A stretch of DNA of 64,000 bases from Vitreoscilla massiliensis (GCF_001457815.1 NZ_LN898215.1:35112-99111), one strand, 5' to 3'. Numbered from the stretch's first letter, positions 24,185-33,332 are shown. A program made the numbers and translations. Notes: generated by a model from the sequence alone, not told the origin.

Positions 24185-24943
24185 TTAATGACGTAATTTA
24201 TAGCCAGATTTTAACAGCATTAAGATGCCGATAGAGGTGGCAAGCCAACAAATTGTGACCACGGACAAAGACAACCACGGTGACACGTCACTGTGGCCGA
24301 AAAAGCCGTAGCGAAAACCGTCTATCATATAGAAAACCGGATTGAAATGGCTGATGGTGCGCCAAAACGCTGGCAAGCTGTTAATCGAGTAAAACACGCC
24401 GGATAAAAACGTCAGCGGCATGATGAGGAAGTTTTGGAACATCGCCATTTGGTCGAATTTTTCCGCCACGATGCCGGCCAATAAGCCCAAAGTGCCCATG
24501 ATGGCGCAGCCCATGATGGCAAACAGAATCGTCCAAGTGATGGACACTGGCCAGGGTAAACCAAAGAAGGCACACACCGCCAACACGCCGATGCCGACAA
24601 ACAAACCGCGCGCAATCGCCGCGCCGACATAAGCAAGGAAAAAGGCCCAAATCGAAATCGGTGGCAACAAGATAAACACCAAATTGCCGCTCAAGCGCGA
24701 TTGAATCAAGGAGCTAGAGGCATTGGCAAACGCGTTTTGTGTCATCGACATCATCGCCAAGCCGGGGATTAAAAACGCCGCATAGCTGACGCCGGGCAAG
24801 ATGTCCGGCTGGTTTTTCATCACATGTCCAAAAATCAATTGGTACAGCAGCGCGGTAATCACCGGCGCGAAAATGGTTTGAAAGCCCACTTTCCAAAAGC
24901 GCAATACCTCTTTTTTCAACAGGGTAGGAAAGCCGGTTAACAT
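24185..24943 (-). CDS. ABC-2 type transporter permease
   Basis: The 252-residue protein has six hydrophobic segments and an ABC-2 signature around GNLVFILLPPISIWAFFLAYVGAAIARG. It starts MLTGFPTLLKKEVLRFWKVGFQTIFAP, a cytosolic coupling helix. It is the membrane half of an exporter whose ATPase is the overlapping gene upstream (seven-base overlap). Cargo is unknown; related systems export polysaccharides, lipids or drugs. Confidence 0.92.
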   Translation of the reverse strand: MLTGFPTLLKKEVLRFWKVGFQTIFAPVITALLYQLIFGHVMKNQPDILPGVSYAAFLIPGLAMMSMTQNAFANASSSLIQSRLSGNLVFILLPPISIWAFFLAYVGAAIARGLFVGIGVLAVCAFFGLPWPVSITWTILFAIMGCAIMGTLGLLAGIVAEKFDQMAMFQNFLIMPLTFLSGVFYSINSLPAFWRTISHFNPVFYMIDGFRYGFFGHSDVSPWLSLSVVTICWLATSIGILMLLKSGYKLRH

Positions 24944-25869
24944 GCCACCACCCCTTTCTTGTCGTCGTGCATCAATTGTAAAAACACCTGTTCCAAATCG
25001 TTTTCCAACACGGTTAAATTCTTCACTTCCACTTTTTCGTATTGCAAAGTCGACAACACATACGCCAATTGCGCATATTCATCCAATTGCAACACCGTGT
25101 TTTCGCCTTCACTCGGCACACACCATTTTTGCAAAGCCGCAGGCAACGGTGCCGACAACAACAGCGACACGCGTATGCCTTGGCCAGACTTGAGCAAATT
25201 GGCAGTAGAATCCAGCGCCACCAATTCACCGTGTTTCATCATCGCAATGCGGTTGCACAGCATTTGCGCCTCTTCCAAATAATGGGTGGTGAGGATGATG
25301 GTGTGGCCTTGCTGGTGCAATTCTTCAATAAACACCCACAGCGATTGGCGCAATTCCACGTCCACGCCAGCGGTCGGCTCGTCCAACACGATGACAGGCG
25401 GACGATGTACCAAGGCTTGTGCCACCATCAAGCGGCGCTTCATGCCACCAGACAGATTGCGGGTATTGGTGCTGGCTTTGTCTTCCAAATTCAATTTGGC
25501 CAACAATTCGTCTATCCATGCCTCGTTTTTGCGGATGCCAAAATAGCCGGATTGGAATTGCAAGGCTTCGCGCACGGTGAAAAACGGGTCGAACACCAAT
25601 TCTTGCGGTACCACGCCCAAGCTCATGCGGCATTGGTTGGGGTTTTTGCGCGTGTCATAGCCCATGATGCTGATATTGCCTTGGGTGAGGCGTGCCAAAC
25701 CCGACATCGCCGAAATCAGCGTGGTTTTGCCGGCACCATTGGGGCCCAACAAACCAAAAAATTCGCCTTGTTTCACATCAAAGCTCACGCCTTTGAGGGC
25801 GGTAAAGCCATTCTTATAGGTTTTGTGTGCGTTATCAATGATTAAAGCACTGTCAGAAGCAGGATTCAT
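24937..25869 (-). CDS. ABC transporter ATP-binding protein
   Basis: The 310-residue NodI/CcmA-like ATPase has Walker A GPNGAGKTT near residue 43, the signature LSGGMKRRLMVAQALVHRP, Walker B VIVLDEPTAGVD and the switch His in ILTTHYLEEAQ. A C-terminal extension of about 80 residues is typical of DrrA-like proteins. ATG 25869 is chosen because the ATPase domain begins shortly after; an upstream in-frame ATG at 25911 would add 14 residues. It is paired with the ABC-2 permease downstream, which precedes ibaG and murA. Confidence 0.93.
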   Translation of the reverse strand: MNPASDSALIIDNAHKTYKNGFTALKGVSFDVKQGEFFGLLGPNGAGKTTLISAMSGLARLTQGNISIMGYDTRKNPNQCRMSLGVVPQELVFDPFFTVREALQFQSGYFGIRKNEAWIDELLAKLNLEDKASTNTRNLSGGMKRRLMVAQALVHRPPVIVLDEPTAGVDVELRQSLWVFIEELHQQGHTIILTTHYLEEAQMLCNRIAMMKHGELVALDSTANLLKSGQGIRVSLLLSAPLPAALQKWCVPSEGENTVLQLDEYAQLAYVLSTLQYEKVEVKNLTVLENDLEQVFLQLMHDDKKGVVAC

Positions 25870-25936
25870 GCTGTGCCATTCTTTTCTGTGTACATAAAGC
25901 CAAACGTGCATGATAACACACCCAACACTTGCCTAA

Positions 25937-25951
25937 ACAGGGCGACCCTGT
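25937..25951. promoter_or_regulatory. Short dyad, possible operator
   Basis: ACAGGG-CGA-CCCTGT is a perfect six-base dyad in the 153-base gap between the divergent ABC ATPase and flavoprotein genes. It has no T-run, so it is not a terminator; a repressor site is possible. Confidence 0.3.
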
Positions 25952-26022
25952 GGGCAAAATTCGGCTAGAATCAGCTTAAAAAGCAAATAAAAACAGCTTC
26001 AAAGCGAAGAAGGGTGAACGCA

Positions 26023-26934
26023 ATGGAATTGACGTGTGACTTGGATTTACAGGCCGCTTACAAACACTGTGAGGTCTTGATCATCGGCGCAGGGCCGGCG
26101 GGGATTTCTTGCGCCTTGTGGCTGACGCGCATGGGCATGCAAGCGTGGGTATTGGAAGCGGCCGATGCGGTGGGCGGTTTGTGTTTGCACAATGATTTGG
26201 CTGGCGGTTGGGAGGCGAACGCGCCGTTGGCGACCGGCTTGGACACGGCGCATGCCTTGGCGCAAACCGTGGCCTTGCACCACATTCCGGTATTGCTGCA
26301 ACAGCGCGTGACCCAAGTGCACCCACTGGCCGACCAATATTGTGTGCACAGTTTGGACGGCGAGGGCGGTTGGCATGTCTACCGTGCGCGCCATGTGGTG
26401 TTGGCCACTGGCGTGTGCGCTAAAGGCTTGCCCGAGGCGATACCACCCAATCCGCACATTTGGATAGGCCCCGGCAATCACATTTGGCAACAGCAAGTGG
26501 CGAACAAGAAAATTGCCGTGTTGGGCGGCGGCGACAATGCGTTTGAAAACGCAGTATGGTTGGCCGAACAAGGCGCGGATGTGCATGTGTATGCGCGCCA
26601 TGTGCGGGCACAACGCTTGTGGCAAGCGCGCTGTGCACCCGAGCGCGTGCATGTGGGCGCATATGATTTACAGGCCGCTTCTATGAGCATCAATGGCGTG
26701 GCCTTTGATGCGTGGGCGGTGTTTTACGGTTGGCAAGCCAGTGTGCCGGAAGGTTTGAGCGTCGCGCGTGATGAACGCGGCTTTGTCGCCACCGATGAAT
26801 TTTTGCAAACCTCGTTGCCCAATGTCTATGCCATAGGCGAAGTGACACAAAAGCAACATCCGTGTATCGCCACGGCCATGGCCGAGGGCGTGGTGGCGGC
26901 CAAAGCCATCCTCAATCGCCACGCTGCCGAGTGA
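26023..26934 (+). CDS. FAD-dependent NAD(P) oxidoreductase, thioredoxin reductase-like
   Basis: The 303-residue protein has two Rossmann fingerprints: CEVLIIGAGPAGISCALWL for FAD near residue 18 and KIAVLGGGDNAFENAVWLAE for NAD(P)H near residue 165, plus the FAD-contact segment PNVYAIGEV towards the end. The CxxC active site of true thioredoxin reductase is missing, which points to the ferredoxin/flavodoxin reductase or YpdA-like branch. ATG 26023 has AAGAAGGG upstream. Two DUS-like words are read as DLQAAYK (near residue 10) and DLQAASM (near residue 217). Confidence 0.85.
   Translation: MELTCDLDLQAAYKHCEVLIIGAGPAGISCALWLTRMGMQAWVLEAADAVGGLCLHNDLAGGWEANAPLATGLDTAHALAQTVALHHIPVLLQQRVTQVHPLADQYCVHSLDGEGGWHVYRARHVVLATGVCAKGLPEAIPPNPHIWIGPGNHIWQQQVANKKIAVLGGGDNAFENAVWLAEQGADVHVYARHVRAQRLWQARCAPERVHVGAYDLQAASMSINGVAFDAWAVFYGWQASVPEGLSVARDERGFVATDEFLQTSLPNVYAIGEVTQKQHPCIATAMAEGVVAAKAILNRHAAE
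26046..26059 (-). repeat. Single DUS-like word inside the flavoprotein gene (first)
   Basis: Exact TTTACAGGCCGCTT on the coding strand, read as Leu-Gln-Ala-Ala. Confidence 0.8.
26667..26680 (-). repeat. Single DUS-like word inside the flavoprotein gene (second)
   Basis: Exact TTTACAGGCCGCTT on the coding strand, read as Leu-Gln-Ala-Ala. Confidence 0.8.
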
Positions 26935-26974
26935 ATGCGCGGAAATTTTCACGCTGCTGTGCACAAAATCGCAT

Positions 26975-26980
26975 TATAAT
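26975..26980 (+). promoter_or_regulatory. -10 element ahead of the purine permease gene
   Basis: A consensus TATAAT lies 61 bases before the permease start; no good -35 is visible at normal spacing. Confidence 0.45.
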
Positions 26981-27040
26981 TCTGTTTTGTTTTACATTTT
27001 TTAACCGCACACGCGTCGCAGTATTTTGAAGGAAACCCAC

Positions 27041-28390
27041 ATGAGCCAAACGCCCCCATCAGGCGGCTTTCTTGAGCGCTATTTTAAACTGAGTCAAAAC
27101 GGCACCACCGTCCGCACCGAAGCCTTGGCTGGCCTCACCACTTTTCTCACCATGTGTTACATCGTCATCGTTAACCCCTTGATTCTGGCCGAAACCGGCA
27201 TGGACCATGGCGCGGTGTTTGTGGCCACTTGTTTGACCGCCGCCATAGGCTGTTTTGTGATGGGCGCCGTGGCCAATTACCCGATTGCCTTGGCACCGGG
27301 CATGGGCTTGAACGCTTATTTCACTTACGCCGTGTGTTTGGGCATGGGTGTGCCTTGGCAAGTGGCTTTGGCCGCAGTATTTGTGTCTGGCTTGTTGTTC
27401 TTCGCCTTGAGCTTCTCCAACATCCGTGAAGCCTTGATTAACGCCATTCCGATGACTTTGAAACTGGCCATAGGTGGCGGCATAGGTTTGTTCTTGGCCT
27501 TGGTCGGCCTGAAAACCTCGGGCATCATCGTTGCCAATCAAGCCACTTATGTGAGCTTGGGCGATTTGCAAACCCACGGTCCTTTGTTCACTTTGTTTGG
27601 CTTGCTGTTAATCGTCATCATGCACCACTACCGCGTGCGCGGTGCCATCATCATCAGCATCTTGGCGGTGACTGCCTTGTCGACTTTGATGGGCTATAAC
27701 AAAATCGTCGGCGTGGTGGGCGCCGTACCGTCGATTGCACCGACCTTCATGCAAATGGATTTCAAAGACTTGTTCACCCCTGCGATGATAGGTGTGATTT
27801 TTGTGTTTTTCTTGGTGGATTTGTTTGACTCTACCGGCACTTTGGTCGGTGTGGCCAACCGCGCGGGTTTGCTGCAAGATGGCAAATTGCCGCGTTTGAA
27901 ACGCGCTTTATTGGCTGACTCGACCGCGATTACCGCTGGTGCGATGTTGGGCACTTCGTCGACCACGCCGTACATTGAATCGGCGTCTGGTGTGGCCGCG
28001 GGTGGCCGCACGGGTTTGACCGCCATCGTGGTGGGCTTGTTGTTATTGGCGTGTTTGTTCTTCGCGCCTTTGGCTCAAAGCGTACCGGGTTATGCCACTG
28101 CGCCTGCGGTGATTTATGTCGGTGTGTTGATGATACAAGGCATTACCGGCATCAAATGGGACGACATCACCGAAGCCGTACCGGCATTCTTGACCATCGT
28201 GTTCATGCCATTCACTTACTCCATCGCCGACGGCATCGCCATGGGCTTTATCAGCTATGCCTTGGTGAAACTGTGCACAGGCCAAGCCAAAACCGTACCG
28301 TATATGGTGTGGATCGTCGCGTTTGTGTGGGGCTGGATGTTCTTTATGCCCAAAGCCGTGGTGCAACAATTGTTAAGCGTGTTTGCTTAA
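27041..28390 (+). CDS. AzgA-like NCS2 purine permease
   Basis: The 449-residue protein has 12-14 membrane segments and AzgA-subfamily features: FFKL-type start (LERYFKLSQNGTTVRTEALAGLTTFLTMCY), ALAPGMGLNAYFTYAV near residue 85, and the conserved DLFDSTGTLVGVANRAGLL near residue 265. This subgroup imports adenine, guanine or hypoxanthine by proton symport (AdeP/GhxP types); which base is used here cannot be read. GAAGGAAACCCAC precedes ATG 27041. A DUS hairpin with T-run follows the stop. Confidence 0.93.
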   Translation: MSQTPPSGGFLERYFKLSQNGTTVRTEALAGLTTFLTMCYIVIVNPLILAETGMDHGAVFVATCLTAAIGCFVMGAVANYPIALAPGMGLNAYFTYAVCLGMGVPWQVALAAVFVSGLLFFALSFSNIREALINAIPMTLKLAIGGGIGLFLALVGLKTSGIIVANQATYVSLGDLQTHGPLFTLFGLLLIVIMHHYRVRGAIIISILAVTALSTLMGYNKIVGVVGAVPSIAPTFMQMDFKDLFTPAMIGVIFVFFLVDLFDSTGTLVGVANRAGLLQDGKLPRLKRALLADSTAITAGAMLGTSSTTPYIESASGVAAGGRTGLTAIVVGLLLLACLFFAPLAQSVPGYATAPAVIYVGVLMIQGITGIKWDDITEAVPAFLTIVFMPFTYSIADGIAMGFISYALVKLCTGQAKTVPYMVWIVAFVWGWMFFMPKAVVQQLLSVFA

Positions 28391-28407
28391 TCGCTTCAGC
28401 GATATCC

Positions 28408-28439
28408 AAAGCGGCCTGTAAACGTTTACAGGCCGCTTT
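28408..28439. terminator. DUS-like perfect palindrome behind the purine permease
   Basis: Two DUS-like words head to head, with a T-run after the right arm, 18 bases past the stop at 28390. Confidence 0.88.
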
Positions 28440-28453
28440 TTCATAAGGAATGA

Positions 28454-28747
28454 ATGATGTTTGCTACCATAAAAGTATGCATGATGTTCGCGATGGTTGT
28501 GGGGATGTTTTTGCCTATACACATCAGCTACCGTCCGCTGGCATGGCTATTGTGGGCAGGTATGGGAATATTATGGGTGTGGATGTGGCGGCAAACCTAT
28601 GTGCGCGATAAGCGCACCCAAGCACAAGGTGGTCGTGGCTTTTATGCTTATGATCACATGGCGTATACCATCATGATGGGTTTATTTGTATGGAGCGGCA
28701 GCAAAACAGTTTTGTGTGTATGGGCATTGCTTTCATGGACATGGTAG
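28454..28747 (+). CDS. Small membrane protein, unknown (possibly 5' part of a broken gene)
   Basis: The 97-residue product has three hydrophobic segments (about residues 5-22, 29-45 and 71-93) and a basic loop RQTYVRDKRTQAQGG. AAGGAATGA precedes two adjacent starts (28454, 28457). Its TAG stop is followed in the same frame by 76 further sense codons to 28978, which look protein-like, so the gene may be interrupted by a nonsense mutation. No family recognised. Confidence 0.55.
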   Translation: MMFATIKVCMMFAMVVGMFLPIHISYRPLAWLLWAGMGILWVWMWRQTYVRDKRTQAQGGRGFYAYDHMAYTIMMGLFVWSGSKTVLCVWALLSWTW

Positions 28748-28978
28748 CAGGGATGGGATGTTGAGGTACAGTCATTTAAAACCATGCAATACCGCAGCAC
28801 TTCTTCGACCCAATTGGAAATTTGGATACCCGAATTGGATGTGCGTACCGCGATGTCCGTGCATGACAGTCAGTATTTACGCAAATCACGTTCTGCCGAT
28901 GGACAGGGCTTAAAAATCAAAGTCGCGGTGTCCCCTGTTGCTTATGTTTTCAGTGCTTATGGTTTTTATTACGATTGA
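28748..28978 (+). pseudogene. In-frame continuation after a TAG, unknown
   Basis: The frame of the preceding small membrane protein stays open after its TAG for 76 codons and ends in a TGA (28976-28978). The peptide includes TQLEIWIPELDVRTAMSVHD and GLKIKVAVSPVAYVF, which have normal protein composition. It could start alone at ATG 28784, but no Shine-Dalgarno is present. Either this is the 3' half of one broken gene or an independent short gene. A DUS hairpin follows 24 bases after its end, as after real genes here. Confidence 0.4.
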
Positions 28979-29001
28979 ACAAGGTAATGAGGTAATCCCA
29001 C

Positions 29002-29031
29002 AAGCGGCCTGTAAATGTTTACAGGCCGCTT
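29002..29031. terminator. DUS-like palindrome
   Basis: AAGCGGCCTGTAAA and its complement with a two-base centre, followed by a T-run on the plus strand. Confidence 0.85.
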
Positions 29032-29085
29032 TTATATGGCTTTACATGATTTAAAGCAGACTTCTTGCAGATTGGCTGCTCAATG

Positions 29086-29268
29086 TCACCATGCGCTTGA
29101 ATAGGCTGCCGGTTTTTTCTGGCTGAACACATCTGCTTCATTTACTTGGCAATCAATGCATTGAGTCATAGGGTATTGTTTAAGACACTTGCATTGTCCA
29201 AGCTGTAAGGGCGGTAAACATACAGTTTCAGCCTCAGTCGTTATACCGTTGACAGACAAACAGTTCAT
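29086..29268 (-). CDS. Possible small cysteine-rich protein
   Basis: A 60-codon frame with six cysteines, including GQCKCLKQYPMTQCIDCQV, reads away from hyuA and ends 55 bases before a DUS hairpin, the usual position of a terminator here. No Shine-Dalgarno precedes ATG 29268. A 12-codon frame (MELKNRRDLNKK, start 29303) ends in a TGA overlapping this ATG at a run of six A. Composition is protein-like, but coding is unproven. The remaining gap up to hyuA at 29456 is AT-rich and holds its promoter region. Confidence 0.35.
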   Translation of the reverse strand: MNCLSVNGITTEAETVCLPPLQLGQCKCLKQYPMTQCIDCQVNEADVFSQKKPAAYSSAW

Positions 29269-29455
29269 TTTTTGTTCAAATCACGGCGATTTTTTAATTC
29301 CATATTCTAAGTCATTAATTTAATTATAAAAAATTCTTCGTACTATGGTATAAGAGGCTGTATGAGTTTGTTACTTTCATAGCATTGACCCCGTACCGCT
29401 AGCACGATACAAATTGAAGCTCAACAACGAATAAACAACCATAAGGAGAAGTGAC

Positions 29456-31534
29456 ATGTGGAGAGTTGGTGTCGATGTAGGGGGCACGTTTACCGATTTG
29501 TTTGCATGGGAAGAAAAGACTGGTCAACAAGTTGCAGCAAAAGTTTTAACCACAAAACACGACCGCTCAATAGCTGTTTTGGAGGCAATTAAAAAAGCCA
29601 ATATTGATATGGCGGACATTTCCTATTTAATGCATGGTACCACTACGGCGACCAATGCTTTGATTGAAAGAAGCTACCCCGATGCGGCTCTCATCACCAC
29701 CGATGGGTTCAGAGACACCATTGAAATCGGTCGCCAGCACCGCCAATTTTTGTACGATCCGTATCAAACCAAACCCAAACCGATTATTCGACGTCGTTTC
29801 CGCTACACCGTCTCGGAGCGCATGAATGCGCAAGGGAAAACGGTCAGAGCGTTGGACATCCAACAAGCACAAGAGATTGCGCACAAAATCAAAGCTTCTG
29901 GAGTGCAAGCTGTTGCCATTGGGTTTATCAACTCGTATGCAAGTGGCAAACACGAACAACAAATGCGCGACATATTGCGCGAGATTTGCCCATCAGTACA
30001 CATTGTTTTGTCATCAGAAACTCGACCTATTTTTCGCGAGCATGGCCGGTTTGTGACCACTGCTGTCAGAGCGGCCTGTATGCCGGTGATGGTGAAATAC
30101 ATGGATGATTTGGAGTCGCGCTTGGTTGAAAACGGCTTTAAGGGTCAATTGTTGATATTAAAAAGCAGCGGTGGGGTGATGTCTGCGGCAACTGCTCGCA
30201 ATCACCCTGAAGACATGCTGGAATCTGGTCCTGCTGGTGGTGTGGCCTATGCCAGTTATTTGACCGCCAAGACTGGGTTTAACCATATCGTTCATACCGA
30301 TGTGGGGGGAACCAGTTTTGATGTGTCCATTGTTGAAAATGGCCAAGGCTTAATCACGCGCAATCATGAGCTGGAATGGGAAGTGCCGATTGTGGTGCCT
30401 ATGCTGGACATTCACAGCATCGGTTCGGGTGGCGGCTCTATCGGCTGGATAGATGCGGGTGGTTCGCTTCGAGTTGGTCCAAAAAGTGCCGGTTCTGAGC
30501 CCGGGCCAGTGTGTTATGGCCGCGGCGGTACGCAACCTACCATTACCGATGCCAACCTGTTGTTGGGACGGCTAGATCCAACCTTAAATGGCAAATTCCA
30601 ATTGGACATACCGGCGGCAGAAGCTGCGATGTCTGAATTGGCGAAAAAAATAGGCTTGTCTACGCTTGAGACAGCCGAAGGCATGATACGCATCGGCTGT
30701 GAATACATGGCCCAAGCAGTGAAAAAAGTTTTGGTGTCCAGAGGGCGTGATCCACGCGACTTTGTCTATGCCAGTTTTGGCGGGGCCGGTGCCTTACATG
30801 CCTGTATTGTGGCCAAATCCATGAACATACCGAAAGTCATCGTACCACCTCATGCCGGTGTGGCTTCTGCATTTGGTGCGACAGTCATGGATCTGCGTCA
30901 AGACATTGAAAAATTTTATTATTCACCCGTACAGGCCGCCAATCTCAATGAGATCAATGCCATTTTTGCAGAGTTGATGGAAAAAGCGCGACAAGCATTG
31001 CTGGAACAAGGCTATGCGCAGGTCGAACGCATCAGCATCTCAAAAACAGCGCAAATGCGCTATGTGGGTCAATCGTATGAAGTAGATGTCAGCTTGCCAG
31101 ATGGAGAGATTACCCAGAGCAGTCTGGCTGCGATTGAACAAGAATTCCACAAAGTACATGAGCAAGAGTTTGGGGTGAGCTCAAACGATTTTGCGCCGGC
31201 ATTTGTTTCATTGGGTGTCACGGCCATAGGTCAGATGGATGAGCCGCCACATTTGGAATTCAATAGGGTTAGCGACCAAGACCTCATCAAAGGTGAACGA
31301 GAGGTTTATTTCGATGGCGCATGGCAGTTGTGTACCGTATTTGATGGAGAGGCCTTAGGTGCACAAGACCACATTGAGGGGCCGGCCATCATCGAATATG
31401 AGCATGCGTGTACAGTCTTGCCGCCACAAACCCATGCCTATTTGAATGAGATGGGCACACTCATCATTGAAATTGAAAGCAGTGCTGCAAATGATGAGGA
31501 ATTGGCAAATGTAAGTATGGCCGCTGGCAAATAA
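29456..31534 (+). CDS. hyuA: Hydantoinase/oxoprolinase subunit A
   Basis: The 692-residue protein begins WRVGVDVGGTFTDLFAWEE, the phosphate-binding start of the ASKHA-fold Hydant_A_N domain, followed by HGTTTATNALIERSYPDAALITTDGF, LESGPAGGVAYASYL and HTDVGGTSFDVSIVENG, all diagnostic. The family includes ATP-dependent N-methylhydantoinase, 5-oxoprolinase and acetone/acetophenone carboxylase subunits; HyuA supplies the ATP site. The actual substrate is not determined by sequence. AAGGAGAAGTGAC precedes the ATG, and hyuB follows after 16 bases. Only degenerate DUS-like words occur in it (for example GAGCGGCCTGTATG near 30070). Confidence 0.93.
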   Translation: MWRVGVDVGGTFTDLFAWEEKTGQQVAAKVLTTKHDRSIAVLEAIKKANIDMADISYLMHGTTTATNALIERSYPDAALITTDGFRDTIEIGRQHRQFLYDPYQTKPKPIIRRRFRYTVSERMNAQGKTVRALDIQQAQEIAHKIKASGVQAVAIGFINSYASGKHEQQMRDILREICPSVHIVLSSETRPIFREHGRFVTTAVRAACMPVMVKYMDDLESRLVENGFKGQLLILKSSGGVMSAATARNHPEDMLESGPAGGVAYASYLTAKTGFNHIVHTDVGGTSFDVSIVENGQGLITRNHELEWEVPIVVPMLDIHSIGSGGGSIGWIDAGGSLRVGPKSAGSEPGPVCYGRGGTQPTITDANLLLGRLDPTLNGKFQLDIPAAEAAMSELAKKIGLSTLETAEGMIRIGCEYMAQAVKKVLVSRGRDPRDFVYASFGGAGALHACIVAKSMNIPKVIVPPHAGVASAFGATVMDLRQDIEKFYYSPVQAANLNEINAIFAELMEKARQALLEQGYAQVERISISKTAQMRYVGQSYEVDVSLPDGEITQSSLAAIEQEFHKVHEQEFGVSSNDFAPAFVSLGVTAIGQMDEPPHLEFNRVSDQDLIKGEREVYFDGAWQLCTVFDGEALGAQDHIEGPAIIEYEHACTVLPPQTHAYLNEMGTLIIEIESSAANDEELANVSMAAGK

Positions 31535-31550
31535 AGATTGGAGAACAGAT

Positions 31551-33332
31551 ATGAGCTCAACGACAAATAACAATGTGGTAACAACTGAATTAAACCCCAT
31601 CACTTTTGAGGTGTTGCGCAGTGTGTTTGACTTTGCCAGTGATCGCATGGCGACGGTATTGCAACGGTCATCATTTTCGCCGATTCTGGCGGACATGCTG
31701 GATTTTTCCAATGCCATTTATGATGCGGATTTGCAGCTGTTAAGCCAAGCGGCAAACTGCCCGATTCATTTGGCGGCGATGAAATTCAGCGCCGAAGCGG
31801 CTGTTAATGGTATTGGTAAAGAAAATATTGTCGAAGGGGATGTGCTGGTGGTTAATGACCCTTACCAAGGGGGTACCCACATCAATGACATCACCTTTGT
31901 CAAACCCATTTACCACCATGACCATTTGGTCGGCTATGCCGTGAGTCGCGGGCATTGGATGGATTTGGGTGGCGGTGCCGCTGGAGGCCAAGCTTTCAGC
32001 ACCCACATTGCGGCCGAAGGCTTGCGTCTGCCGCCGTTGAAGATTTTTTCACAGGGCAAAGTCAATCAGGATTTATTGTCGATTATTTTGAATAATTCCA
32101 GAACACCCCATTTTATCAAAGGTGATTTACAAGCTCACTTGGGCGCATTACTGGCCGCGGAAACGGAAATCCAACGCGCATGTGATCGTTATGGTCGCGA
32201 AACCGTGACTTTGGCGATGAAAAGAATTCAGACCTATACCGAAAACATGGTGCGCGCGAGCATTAAAGACATCCCAGATGGCGTTTATGAAGCGGAAGAC
32301 TATGCCGATACAGATGGTATCAGTCATGACAAAGTGAAGTTAAAAGTCAAATTGACTGTAAAAGACAGCAATATCACCGTCGATTTTTCAGGTACAGATC
32401 CGATTTGCAAAGGCGCGATTAACTCACCGAAAGCGAATACGATTTCGGCGGCTTTGTATTCCTTGCAGTTTTTCTTGGTGCCAGATGCGCCTCAAAACCA
32501 AGGCCTGTTCAATCCGATTGAGGTGATTTTGCCTGAAGGGTGTTGGTTGAATGCACAGTGGCCAGCCCCAACCATTGCCTGTACCACTTTAACTTCTTCA
32601 AAAATCACCAGTGCCATTTGGCAAGCCTTGGCCAAAGCCATTCCGCATAAGGTGACAGGGTCTACAGGCGCAGATGCCAACTGGTTTGTGGCCAGCTGTG
32701 TTTCCGAAACTGGGGAGACCGACGTGTTTTCAGATTTGCCCGCAGGCGGATGGGGCGGTACGCCATACGCAGATGGTATGAGTGTTACCATGGACCCTTT
32801 GGGCAACTGCATGAATATGGCGGCAGAAACTGCGGAGCTGTTTTTCCCGATTGCCTACGAAGCCTTTGAATTACGACAAGACTCGGCTGGGGCAGGACAA
32901 CACCGCGGTGGTTTGGGCTCTGTGTTTAAAGTGCGCTTCTTGGGCGGTGGCGCAGTGGGCATGGAAACTTCCAGAACCATTGAAGGCAGTCCTGGGGTGG
33001 CAGGTGGTTTGCCCAGTGTGGTGCAAAGGTCTAGCCACATACTCGCCAATGGTGACACCCACGTGATAGGCGGATTTAATGCAGAAGGAGAGTGGAAGAA
33101 TCCCTTGCTGGCCGCGCACAAATTTGAGGCAGATGAAGTGTTTATGTTTGAAAGCACCGGCGGTGGCGGTTGGGGCAATCCACACAAGCGGCCTGTCGCA
33201 GATGTATTGGAAGACGTGTTGGACGAATACATCAGCATTGAATCCGCCGAGCGCTATTATGGGGTGGTGATCCATCCGCAATCGTTAACCGTGGATGAAG
33301 CGGCGACCCAAGCGTTGCGAGCCACCGCGTAG
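31551..33332 (+). CDS. hyuB: Hydantoinase/oxoprolinase subunit B
   Basis: The 593-residue protein is the partner of HyuA. Diagnostic segments are NPITFEVLRSVFDFASDRMATVLQRSSFSPIL at the N-terminus, VVNDPYQGGTHINDITFVKPIY near residue 100 and SRGHWMDLGGGAAGG near residue 125, with FSGTDP and the glycine-rich C-terminal GGGGWGNPHKRP. The B subunit carries the metal-dependent ring-opening or carboxylation site. No transporter, racemase or regulator lies beside the pair, so the physiological substrate remains open. A near-match DUS word lies near 33186. Confidence 0.93.
   Translation: MSSTTNNNVVTTELNPITFEVLRSVFDFASDRMATVLQRSSFSPILADMLDFSNAIYDADLQLLSQAANCPIHLAAMKFSAEAAVNGIGKENIVEGDVLVVNDPYQGGTHINDITFVKPIYHHDHLVGYAVSRGHWMDLGGGAAGGQAFSTHIAAEGLRLPPLKIFSQGKVNQDLLSIILNNSRTPHFIKGDLQAHLGALLAAETEIQRACDRYGRETVTLAMKRIQTYTENMVRASIKDIPDGVYEAEDYADTDGISHDKVKLKVKLTVKDSNITVDFSGTDPICKGAINSPKANTISAALYSLQFFLVPDAPQNQGLFNPIEVILPEGCWLNAQWPAPTIACTTLTSSKITSAIWQALAKAIPHKVTGSTGADANWFVASCVSETGETDVFSDLPAGGWGGTPYADGMSVTMDPLGNCMNMAAETAELFFPIAYEAFELRQDSAGAGQHRGGLGSVFKVRFLGGGAVGMETSRTIEGSPGVAGGLPSVVQRSSHILANGDTHVIGGFNAEGEWKNPLLAAHKFEADEVFMFESTGGGGWGNPHKRPVADVLEDVLDEYISIESAERYYGVVIHPQSLTVDEAATQALRATA

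Noticed and set aside
28748..28978. Stop-codon readthrough or pyrrolysine-type recoding of the TAG
   Set aside because: No recoding element or pyl genes are visible; a nonsense mutation or two separate frames is simpler.
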